8,558 nucleotides of DNA from JASMHC01 sp964476515 (GTDB lineage Bacteria; Pseudomonadota; Alphaproteobacteria; Rhodobacterales; Rhodobacteraceae): the NCBI GenBank assembly GCA_964476515.1, contig CAYZAY010000100.1:1-8558 (forward strand), given 5' to 3'. The translations under genes were made by a program, and so were the position numbers. The notes under the pieces were generated by a model. The model was given only the letters and a program-made list of their open reading frames with translations, made no database searches and was not told where the DNA came from. Within the stretch, counting starts at the first letter, position 1, and each line of letters begins with the position of its first letter. Positions 1-5,163 of this stretch are shown here, one piece after another.

Positions 1-9
1 CAAAGCGCC

Positions 10-46
10 AGCCCGCCGGAACGGGCAGTCGCTCGCGCGGCGGGCT
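10..46. repeat. GC-rich inverted repeat (9-bp perfect arms)
   Basis: AGCCCGCCG at 10-18 is exactly complementary to CGGCGGGCT at 38-46 with a 19-nt loop. Inside the loop GCCCG/CGGGC offers an alternative smaller stem (11-15 with 22-26). There is no T-tract on either side, so a classical intrinsic terminator is unlikely. The arrangement resembles GC-rich dispersed palindromes common between genes in Rhodobacteraceae, but copy number cannot be judged from one window. Confidence 0.6.
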
Positions 47-77
47 TCGCCCTTGATTCCACGCGTGGGCTAACCCT

Positions 78-153
78 GTCATCCCCGCGAAAGCGGGGAC
101 CGCTATCATCCAAGCGCCACACCGATAAAGATCCCCGCGTTCGCGAGGATGAC
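78..153. repeat. Double-hairpin inverted repeat (MITE- or REP-like unit)
   Basis: The left arm (78-99) and the right arm (131-153) are inverted copies differing at about two positions within 22. Each arm is itself a hairpin: CCCCGC-GAAA-GCGGGG at 83-98 is a perfect 6-bp stem with a GNRA tetraloop, and CCCCGC-GTTC-GCGAGG at 133-148 is the same stem with one mismatch. Both ends are GTCATCC when read inward. Two inverted palindromes around a short spacer of about 31 bp is the layout of paired REP-type or miniature dispersed elements. No transposase lies in the window, so any mobility would depend on a gene elsewhere. Confidence 0.7.
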
Positions 154-419
154 ACCCCACCGCACGCTGCCCAAACCTTGTCTTAACGCCCTGCCCGCTA
201 AAACCTTTCCCGCATGCACATCGTGGAAAACCGTTGATCCAGAGCTAGCGTAAGCTGGGATGCCGAGGATCAGCCAGACCACCGCAGAATTCGACAGGTG
301 CTTGGGGTGAACGCCCCATGTATTGGCAGGATAAGCACGACCAACCGGCGGGCCCGCCACCCTTTACGATCAGACTATTGGTGAAACCCTGCTGGAGATC
401 TTCCGAGCGGGGTGAAACT

Positions 420-474
420 GGTGGGTTAAAAACCCACCCTACAGTGTATCGGTAGCGTGGGTCTGTGACCCACC
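420..474. repeat. Tandem GTGGGT-type hairpins downstream of the crotonase gene
   Basis: GGTGGGTT-AAA-AACCCACC at 420-438 is a perfect 8-bp stem, and GTGGGTC-TGT-GACCCAC at 457-473 is a perfect 7-bp stem. On the minus strand the pair begins ten bases after the crotonase stop codon, so it would form in the 3' end of that mRNA. It could stabilise the transcript or act as a weak terminator; the run of five T on the minus strand lies inside a hairpin, not after it. The minus-strand sequence GTAGGGTGGGTTT (complement of 430-442) recurs at 3993-4005. Confidence 0.65.
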
Positions 475-482
475 GCAACGCG

Positions 483-1268
483 TCAGAACTTCGGCGCACG
501 CTTCTGCATGTTTGCGGCGATCACTTCCATCTGGTGTGGTTTACCGATCAGGTCCGTTTGCTCTCGGCTTTCCGCCATCAACACATCAGCCTCTGACACA
601 CCGCTTTCGGCCACGCCGATCAACCGCTTGGCGGCGCGGATCGCGGACGGGCTTTTGCTTGCGATGATCGCCGCAAGGTCGTGGGCCGCCGCCAGCGGGT
701 CATCTGCCAGTTCGGTCACCATGCCCCAGTCAGCAGCCTTGGTGGCGACAACCGGTTCGGCGGTATAAGTCATCCGCCGCAACACGTCTGACCGCACCAG
801 ACCTGGTAGCAACGCCATGCCGCCCATGTCGGGGATCAAACCCCATTTTATCTCCATAATCGCCAGCTTCGCTTCGGGATGGGCAATTCGGATATCTGCC
901 CCCATCGCCAGTTGGAACCCCGCGCCATAGACCGCGCCGTGCAGGGCTGCGATCACCGGCACTTCGATCTCTCGCCAAACCATTGCGATCTGCTGGAACA
1001 GGTTTGCCGTCCCATGCGTTCGCGGCATAACCAAAGCCTCTGGATCGGTCGCCGCAAACTTGGCAAAGTTCATCACGTCCAGCCCTGCACAAAACGATTT
1101 GCCTTCGCCTGAAAGAACCACCGCCCGCAGAGCCTCGTCCGTTTTCAACTCTTCACCCGCGTCGACAATTGCTTGCGCCATATCCATATCGACCGCGTTC
1201 ATTTTGTCGCCACGGGTCAAGGTGACATGGGCAATGTGGTCTTTGATCTCAATTGAAACTCTGGGCAT
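483..1268 (-). CDS. Crotonase/enoyl-CoA hydratase family protein
   Basis: Predicted 261-aa cytosolic enzyme of the crotonase superfamily, which binds acyl-CoA thioesters and stabilises an enolate in an oxyanion hole. The length is normal for a single-domain member. The first oxyanion-hole motif is SFCAGLD (58-64), the second HGAVYGAGFQLAMGAD (110-125), and GLIPDMGGMALLPGLV (143-158) follows. Against mitochondrial enoyl-CoA hydratase, the residue aligned with the first catalytic Glu (Glu144 of the rat enzyme) appears to be Gln119; the second Glu is kept as Glu139, and Asp147 falls where dienoyl-CoA isomerases carry an Asp. Hydratase activity is therefore not assured; isomerase or another CoA chemistry is possible. 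I chose ATG 1268 because AAAAGGAG (1277-1284) sits 8 nt upstream; the frame continues 13 codons further upstream. It is divergent from the aminotransferase gene, with no neighbouring beta-oxidation genes. Confidence 0.9.
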   Translation of the reverse strand: MPRVSIEIKDHIAHVTLTRGDKMNAVDMDMAQAIVDAGEELKTDEALRAVVLSGEGKSFCAGLDVMNFAKFAATDPEALVMPRTHGTANLFQQIAMVWREIEVPVIAALHGAVYGAGFQLAMGADIRIAHPEAKLAIMEIKWGLIPDMGGMALLPGLVRSDVLRRMTYTAEPVVATKAADWGMVTELADDPLAAAHDLAAIIASKSPSAIRAAKRLIGVAESGVSEADVLMAESREQTDLIGKPHQMEVIAANMQKRAPKF

Positions 1269-1329
1269 GGGTGAAACTCCTTTTGGGCTAAGTATTGCGG
1301 TGCACATGGCGAAGGCCAGTGAAACGTTG

Positions 1330-1349
1330 GGGCAGCCAATGGATTGCCC
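1330..1349. promoter_or_regulatory. Possible operator palindrome between divergent genes
   Basis: GGGCA (1330-1334) and TGCCC (1345-1349) are inverted arms around a CCAATGG core (1336-1342) in the 110-bp gap between the divergent crotonase and aminotransferase genes. The right arm overlaps the proposed -35 box of the aminotransferase, where a repressor could act. The arms are short and chance occurrence is possible. Confidence 0.25.
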
Positions 1350-1372
1350 GAGCGTTTGAATTGGGTTTTACT
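1344..1372 (+). promoter_or_regulatory. Candidate sigma-70 promoter of the aminotransferase gene
   Basis: TTGCCC (1344-1349), a 17-bp spacer, then TTTACT (1367-1372). Each box matches four of six consensus bases. Transcription would begin about 6-7 bases later, at or next to the ATG at 1379, predicting a leaderless mRNA. Confidence 0.4.
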
Positions 1373-1378
1373 CAGAGG

Positions 1379-2488
1379 ATGACAGGTACCCGCTATACCC
1401 CGCTTGTAGATCGACTTCCCGCCACCGTTCCATTCGTGGGCCCAGAAGTGCAGGAACGCGCTATGGGCAAAGAATTTGCCGCAAGGATTGGCGCGAATGA
1501 AAACGTCTTTGGCCCGTCGCCCAAGGCGATCGAGGCGATGCAATCAAACGACGCCAATATCTGGATGTACGCAGACCCGACGAACCATGATCTGCGCAAC
1601 GCGCTTGCCGCCCACCACGGGATCGAGCCGGAAAATATCGTTGTGGGCGAAGGGATCGACGGGTTGCTTGGTTATCTGGTTCGGATGGTGGTCGATCAAG
1701 GTGACGCGGTGGTGACGTCGCAAGGGGCCTATCCGACCTTTAATTTCCACGTCGCCGGTTTCGGAGGGGAACTGCACACCGTCCCTTATAAGGGCGATCA
1801 CGAAGACCCTGACGCCCTGACCGCAAAAGCTGCCAAGGTTGACGCAAAGCTTGTTTACATCGCCAATCCTGACAATCCGATGGGGACATGGCACGACGGA
1901 GATACGATTGCGGCGATGCTAGACAGACTGCCCGATGGGTGTCTGTTGGTTTTGGATGAAGCCTATATCGAATTCGCCGACGCAAGCGCGGTTGCCGATA
2001 TCGACATCAACGATCCGCGCGTGATCCGGTTCCGCACGTTTTCCAAGGCTTACGGCATGGCCGGTGCGCGGTGTGGCTATGGGATGGCCCATCCGGACCT
2101 GATCACCGCGTTCAACAAAATCCGCAATCACTTCGGCATGAACAGATCGGCCCAACACGGGGCCTTGGCGGCTTTGCAGGATCAAGATTGGCTGCAAGGG
2201 ACCGTGGCCAAGGTAGAGGCGGCGCGCAGGCGAATAGATGAGATTGCCAGCGACAACGGTCTAACCACCCTGCCCTCGGCCACAAACTTCGTGGCGATGG
2301 ATTGCGGTCAGGAAGGCGAATTCGCGGCCCGTGTTTTAAACAATTTGATCGCCGAAGGGATATTCGTGCGGATGCCATTTGTTGCGCCGCAAAACCGATG
2401 CATTCGGGTTGGTTGTGGCACTGATGAGGATTTAGGAAAGTTCGCCGAAGCGTTGCTCAAAGCATTGGCAAAAGCGGCAGAGGGTTAG
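1379..2488 (+). CDS. PLP-dependent aminotransferase, histidinol-phosphate aminotransferase (HisC) family
   Basis: Predicted 369-aa fold-type I PLP enzyme. HisC converts imidazole-acetol phosphate plus glutamate to histidinol phosphate and 2-oxoglutarate; relatives act on aromatic or other amino acids. Family landmarks in order are GANENVFGPSP (38-48), YPTF (118-121), NPDNPMG (163-169), LDEAYIEF (192-199), TFSKAYGMAGARCGY (220-234) with Lys223 as the expected Schiff-base lysine and Arg231 as the phosphate contact, and CIRVGCG (341-347) with Arg343 as the expected substrate-carboxylate arginine. The length fits the family. The frame is open upstream to 1295, but ATG 1379 gives the family-like N-terminus; AGAGG directly abuts it, too close for a normal ribosome binding site. 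No other his genes are nearby, so it may be a HisC paralogue with a different substrate. It ends 9 bp before the convergent glycosyltransferase stop. Confidence 0.88.
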   Translation: MTGTRYTPLVDRLPATVPFVGPEVQERAMGKEFAARIGANENVFGPSPKAIEAMQSNDANIWMYADPTNHDLRNALAAHHGIEPENIVVGEGIDGLLGYLVRMVVDQGDAVVTSQGAYPTFNFHVAGFGGELHTVPYKGDHEDPDALTAKAAKVDAKLVYIANPDNPMGTWHDGDTIAAMLDRLPDGCLLVLDEAYIEFADASAVADIDINDPRVIRFRTFSKAYGMAGARCGYGMAHPDLITAFNKIRNHFGMNRSAQHGALAALQDQDWLQGTVAKVEAARRRIDEIASDNGLTTLPSATNFVAMDCGQEGEFAARVLNNLIAEGIFVRMPFVAPQNRCIRVGCGTDEDLGKFAEALLKALAKAAEG

Positions 2489-2497
2489 CGCCCGAAA

Positions 2498-3184
2498 CTA
2501 CTTCGCATAATCCCGCGCCAGTTTCTCTGGGCTAGCCCCAAGAAAATACCGCAGAAGCATTAAAATATTCAGCGTCCCGCGCCAAAACCATCCCTGCCGC
2601 AAATACCTATCCGCCGAGGTTGAAGCCTCTGCGTCCAGCATCGTCAGCCCCTTTTTCAATCGTCGGATCAGGGCAACGTCCTCCATCAAAGGGATGTCAT
2701 CAAACCCTTTGGCGTCGCGATAATCCTCGGCCCGTATCAACAGCCCCTGATCGCCATAGGGCAATCCAAACATACGGCTTCGCAAGTTCGCCCACCCCGC
2801 CACAACGCGTGGGGCCAACCCCTTAGCCCGATATGTCAGCCGAAAGTATCCAGCCTTGCCCGAAGACCCTGCGATGTGATCTATCACAGCACCCGCCCAG
2901 CCAGCGCCCAGTTGCGTATCGGCGTGAAGAACCAAAAGCCATTCTCCGCTAGCAGAGGCACAACCACGGCGCAGCTGACCGCCTCGGGATTTTTCGCCCG
3001 AAACAACGACTGCACCGGCTTCTTCAGCCAACGCCAGCGTTCCGTCATCCGACCTGCCATCCGTCACAATCAACTCACGGATCAACCCTTCGGACAGCCC
3101 TTCGCCAAGCGAATTGAGACAGGCCGCCAGATCTTCGCACGAACTCAAAGTCGGAATAATGACAGAAACCTTAGCCCGCGCCAC
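2498..3184 (-). CDS. TIGR04283-type family 2 glycosyltransferase
   Basis: Predicted 228-aa soluble GT-A glycosyltransferase. The N-terminal nucleotide-sugar half starts VSVIIPTLSSCEDLAACLNSL (7-27), and a metal-binding DxD-type site appears as LHADT (86-90). Then come GDQGLLI (144-150), PLMEDVALIRRLKKG (165-179) with the probable acid pair Glu168-Asp169, and a Tyr/Leu-rich tail (LRYFLGASPEKLARDYAK, 211-228). This layout matches the family known as rSAM/selenodomain-associated transferase 2, also named arsenosugar biosynthesis glycosyltransferase. Its usual partner, the TIGR04282 nucleotidyltransferase-like protein, and the radical SAM gene are absent from the window. Translation starts at GTG 3184 with AGGGGG a few bases upstream; I see no better ATG. 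The donor and acceptor sugars cannot be read from the sequence. It is divergent from ygfZ over 65 bp. Confidence 0.85.
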   Translation of the reverse strand: MARAKVSVIIPTLSSCEDLAACLNSLGEGLSEGLIRELIVTDGRSDDGTLALAEEAGAVVVSGEKSRGGQLRRGCASASGEWLLVLHADTQLGAGWAGAVIDHIAGSSGKAGYFRLTYRAKGLAPRVVAGWANLRSRMFGLPYGDQGLLIRAEDYRDAKGFDDIPLMEDVALIRRLKKGLTMLDAEASTSADRYLRQGWFWRGTLNILMLLRYFLGASPEKLARDYAK

Positions 3185-3213
3185 AAACGCCCCCTGTTTT
3201 GCCGGTTTTCAGA

Positions 3214-3222
3214 TGCTATATG
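3214..3222 (+). promoter_or_regulatory. Candidate extended -10 element upstream of ygfZ
   Basis: TGC-TATATG (3214-3222) is an extended -10 motif (TGn followed by four matches to TATAAT). No convincing -35 lies at the right distance. Initiation would fall near 3229, about 21 nt before the chosen ATG at 3250 and right at an in-frame GTG (3229). Confidence 0.35.
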
Positions 3223-3249
3223 TTCTAGGTGAACAGATTGGAATTGGAC

Positions 3250-3996
3250 ATGGCAGAAACTTCGGCCAAGCGCTGCATTTTGAAAATCTCCGGCGAGGAT
3301 CGCGAAAGCTTCCTTCAAGGGTTGGTGACAAACGACGTTGACCGCCTGAAGGACGGGCTGGTCTATACGGCGCTGCTATCCCCGCAGGGTAAGTATCTGG
3401 CTGATTTCTTCTTGGTGCCCAACGAAGGGGCGATCCTGATTGATGTGGCCTCTGATCTGGCAACAGGGCTGATGCAACGGCTTTCAATGTACAAATTGCG
3501 CGCAGCGGTCGAGATATCGCAAACCGACCTGACCGTATCCCGTGGGCTTGGTGATATGCCTGAAGGGGCCTTTGCTGATCCCCGATCCGATGCGCTTGGA
3601 TGGCGTGCCTATGGGGAACAGGACGTTTCTCAGGATGTCGACTGGGACACTGTAAGGGTGACCAACCTTGTCCCTGAAACAGGGGTCGAGCTGCATCCCG
3701 ATAGCTATATTCTTGAATGTGGGTTCGAAGACCTGAACGGGGTCGACTTCAAAAAGGGCTGTTATGTCGGTCAGGAAGTCACCGCACGTATGAAACACAA
3801 AACCGAGCTTCGCAAAGGCCTGGCACGCGTATCAGTGGTCGGGGACGTTGACGCAGGCACCGAGATCACCGCCGACGGCAAACCAGCGGGTACGCTTCAC
3901 ACTGTGTCCGGCGGCGATGGCATCGCCTATCTGCGGTTTGACCGCGCCAAGGGTGACATGCAGGCTGGTCAGGCTATCGTGAGAATGAATTCGTAG
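3250..3996 (+). CDS. ygfZ: YgfZ/IBA57-type folate-binding Fe-S maintenance protein
   Basis: Predicted 248-aa cytosolic protein of the GcvT-like folate-binding family. YgfZ/IBA57 proteins use tetrahydrofolate to help assemble or repair [4Fe-4S] enzymes such as the MiaB methylthiotransferase. The hallmark K-G-C-Y-x-G-Q-E is present as KGCYVGQE (169-176), with invariant Cys171. The N-terminal region ISGEDRESFLQGLVTNDV (13-30) and SPQGKYLADF (44-53) are typical of GcvT-fold folate-binding domains, and LECGFEDLNGVDFKKG (155-170) leads into the hallmark. A GTG at 3229 would add seven residues; I prefer ATG 3250 because the result begins like relatives and a GGA lies 7 nt upstream. The stop TAG (3994-3996) lies inside a GTAGGGTGGGTTT motif shared with the left-end repeat. 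It converges with efp. Confidence 0.93.
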   Translation: MAETSAKRCILKISGEDRESFLQGLVTNDVDRLKDGLVYTALLSPQGKYLADFFLVPNEGAILIDVASDLATGLMQRLSMYKLRAAVEISQTDLTVSRGLGDMPEGAFADPRSDALGWRAYGEQDVSQDVDWDTVRVTNLVPETGVELHPDSYILECGFEDLNGVDFKKGCYVGQEVTARMKHKTELRKGLARVSVVGDVDAGTEITADGKPAGTLHTVSGGDGIAYLRFDRAKGDMQAGQAIVRMNS

Positions 3997-4005
3997 GGTG
4001 GGTTT
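3993..4005. repeat. Fragment of the GTAGGGTGGGTTT repeat at a convergent gene junction
   Basis: The 13 bases 3993-4005 are identical to the complement of 430-442 in the left-end hairpin pair. They contain the ygfZ stop TAG (3994-3996) and the first two read bases' complement of the efp stop (TAA is the complement of 4004-4006). Only one arm of the hairpin unit is present, so it could be a truncated insertion or coincidence. Confidence 0.4.
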
Positions 4006-4567
4006 ATGCCCGTTCCGAATATTCCATCGTTTCGGTGTTCACCACGATCGCTTCGCCCTGCCCAACGAACGGAGGCACCATGACTTTGACGCCATTGTCC
4101 AAAATCGCAGGTTTAAAGCTGTTCGCAGCGGTTTGACCTTTGACGACTGGCTCGGTTTCTTCAATCGTGCAGACCACTTTCTGAGGTATTGATGCGCTCA
4201 GCGCTTCTTCTTCGTAGAATTCAACAACGATGGTCATGCCGTCCTGCAAAAACGGGCGACGGTCGCCTAGCAAATCTGCGGGGATCTGGCACTGTTCGTA
4301 CGTTTCAGTGTCCATAAAGATCAGTTGGCCGTCATCTTCATAAAGAAACTGCTGGTCTTTCTGTTCCAGACGCACGCGTTCGACTTTGTCGGCTGACCGG
4401 AAACGTTCGTTCAGTTTCGATCCGTTGCGCAGGTTCTTCATTTCGACCTGAGCAAACGCGCCACCCTTGCCGGGTTTGACATGGTCGACTTTTACAGCGG
4501 CCCACAAGCTATCGTTATGCTCAAGAATGTTACCGGGGCGGATTTCGTTACCGTTGATTTTGGGCAT
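4004..4567 (-). CDS. efp: Elongation factor P
   Basis: Predicted 187-aa EF-P, the usual length. EF-P enters the ribosomal E site and promotes peptide-bond formation at consecutive prolines. Domain I (about 1-65) holds the loop KPGKGGAFAQ (31-40); Lys34 corresponds to the lysine that EpmA beta-lysylates in Escherichia coli, whereas EarP-type EF-Ps carry Arg32 (Pro here). Domain II includes FLYEDDGQLIFMDTETYEQ (74-92), and the C-terminal OB domain has VKGQTAANSFKPAILDNG (142-159) and the closing VNTETMEYSERA (176-187). Start ATG 4567 was chosen because it gives the standard N-terminus; an upstream in-frame codon (4609) would add 14 non-family residues and lies within the -10 box. The ribosome binding site is weak (CGGAA, about 7 nt upstream). 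Confidence 0.97.
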   Translation of the reverse strand: MPKINGNEIRPGNILEHNDSLWAAVKVDHVKPGKGGAFAQVEMKNLRNGSKLNERFRSADKVERVRLEQKDQQFLYEDDGQLIFMDTETYEQCQIPADLLGDRRPFLQDGMTIVVEFYEEEALSASIPQKVVCTIEETEPVVKGQTAANSFKPAILDNGVKVMVPPFVGQGEAIVVNTETMEYSERA

Positions 4568-4608
4568 GGGGGGTTCCGTCGCAATAGGTTGTCTGAAGTT
4601 CGGCCGCA

Positions 4609-4637
4609 CCTATATCTGGCGGTGCTAGGCTTGGCAA
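4609..4637 (-). promoter_or_regulatory. Sigma-70-type promoter of efp
   Basis: On the minus strand TTGCCA (complement of 4632-4637), exactly 17 bp, then TATAGG (complement of 4609-4614). Five and four of six bases match consensus. The start of transcription would lie near 4602, giving a leader of about 35 nt before the efp ATG. Confidence 0.6.
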
Positions 4638-4659
4638 GAAGACGACATGATGTGCGACC

Positions 4660-4676
4660 CATGCGCCACACGCATG
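4660..4676. promoter_or_regulatory. Palindrome CATGCG-N5-CGCATG in the efp/4772 divergent gap
   Basis: CATGCG (4660-4665) and CGCATG (4671-4676) are perfect 6-bp inverted arms with a 5-bp spacer. It lies about 23 bp upstream of the efp -35 box and about 95 bp upstream of the divergent small gene. The symmetry suits a dimeric regulator; it could equally be an RNA stem if the plus-strand transcript starts upstream. Confidence 0.35.
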
Positions 4677-4679
4677 AGA

Positions 4680-4701
4680 GGCATTCCAAAAGAGGGATGC
4701 C
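4680..4701. promoter_or_regulatory. Hairpin GGCATTCC-AAAAGA-GGGATGCC upstream of the 105-aa gene
   Basis: Arms 4680-4687 and 4694-4701 pair over 8 bp in plus-strand RNA (one G-U pair) with a 6-nt loop. No T-tract follows on either strand, so termination is unlikely. It sits only 3 bp from the palindrome at 4660-4676 and may be an operator or part of a structured leader. Confidence 0.35.
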
Positions 4702-4771
4702 GAATCACTAAAAGTCTGTCATAACCACCGTCACGCCCGAAAGACAAGAGCAAGAATAAAAGGACGACGAG

Positions 4772-5089
4772 ATGAGAGATTTCGTTGACGGCACCGCCTT
4801 TAATAACGAACAAGGTAACCGTGCCCGAAAACTGTTTGCAGCCGTTGTACTGGCTGCACTTGATGATGCAATTGCTGACGATAAAAAGTATGGCAATGGA
4901 CCTGAACAAATCGCCCGCTGGGCACGCTCGCGCGATGGTCGCGAAGTGTTGACCTGTGCTGGTATTGACCCGAACGAACGTGTTGTTTCGGGCCTGATGG
5001 AATTCGTTTCCAAAGGTGTCCGCACCTCGGTTGCGCTGTCGCGCGAAGAAAGCGAACGCCGCAACGCTGCGCGTGCAGAAGCTGCATAA
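4772..5089 (+). CDS. Conserved small protein of unknown function (DUF6280-like)
   Basis: Predicted 105-aa soluble protein without signal peptide or membrane segment. It starts MRDFVDGTAFNNEQGNRARK, followed by a hydrophobic helix KLFAAVVLAALDDAIADD (20-37), the segment GPEQIARWARSRDGREVLTCAG (43-64), and an Arg/Glu/Ala-rich, probably helical tail (REESERRNAARAEAA, 91-105). I recall this as a protein conserved across Rhodobacteraceae, probably the Pfam family DUF6280, but I cannot verify the accession. The sequence looks all-helical and gives no enzymatic motif; a small regulatory or nucleic-acid-binding role is only a guess. The start is supported by AAAGGACGACGAG directly upstream (AGGA about 8 nt from ATG). 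It has its own terminator at 5113-5140 and two palindromes in its upstream region. Confidence 0.85.
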   Translation: MRDFVDGTAFNNEQGNRARKLFAAVVLAALDDAIADDKKYGNGPEQIARWARSRDGREVLTCAGIDPNERVVSGLMEFVSKGVRTSVALSREESERRNAARAEAA

Positions 5090-5112
5090 GCACTAGCGAA
5101 TATCCTAAACGA

Positions 5113-5140
5113 AAAAACGCGCCTTAACGGGCGCGTTTTT
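5113..5140. terminator. Bidirectional intrinsic terminator
   Basis: AAAAACGCGCC (5113-5123), loop TTAACG (5124-5129), GGCGCGTTTTT (5130-5140). The six-bp GC stem CGCGCC/GGCGCG is flanked by A-tract and T-tract that also pair, giving a U-run on both strands. It lies 23 bp after the 105-aa gene and 23 bp after the stop of the minus-strand acidic protein gene, so it ends both transcripts. Confidence 0.9.
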
Positions 5141-5163
5141 CATTTCTACCAAGGGCTTAACCC

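Larger units (their letters stand above)
1..482. other. Gene-free region rich in palindromic repeats
   Basis: No open frame here reads like a protein: the two minus-strand frames (106-360 and 245-499) lack recognisable motifs and run through hairpin-forming repeats. The stretch holds an inverted repeat at 10-46, a double hairpin at 78-153, a perfect 12-bp palindrome GGCGGGCCCGCC at 347-358, a small GGGG/CCCC hairpin at 304-317, and a pair of GTGGGT-type hairpins at 420-474. It lies downstream of the crotonase gene, so it probably is the 3' intergenic space between that gene and one to the left of the window. Material between the hairpins (about 155-345) shows nothing I can identify; a loose ATCC...GGAT pairing around 236-260 may be a decayed repeat. 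Confidence 0.7.

Noticed and set aside
83..98. Intrinsic terminator at the GAAA-loop hairpin
   Set aside because: The strong stem is not followed by a T-tract on either strand.
78..153. CRISPR-like repeats
   Set aside because: Only two copies, inverted not direct, and no regular spacers or cas genes.
106..360. 84-aa minus-strand frame with a hydrophobic stretch in the left intergenic region
   Set aside because: It runs into the double-hairpin repeat, has no family motif and no clear ribosome binding site.
245..499. 84-aa minus-strand frame overlapping the crotonase 3' end
   Set aside because: It crosses the GTGGGT hairpins, and its product shows no recognisable features.
730..1092. 120-aa minus-strand frame inside the crotonase gene
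   Set aside because: Alternative frame of a confidently identified gene; composition is Arg/Gly-rich, typical of frame shadows.
3229..3249. GTG 3229 as the ygfZ start
   Set aside because: It would coincide with the predicted transcription start and add seven residues not expected in the family; ATG 3250 is favoured, though not proven.
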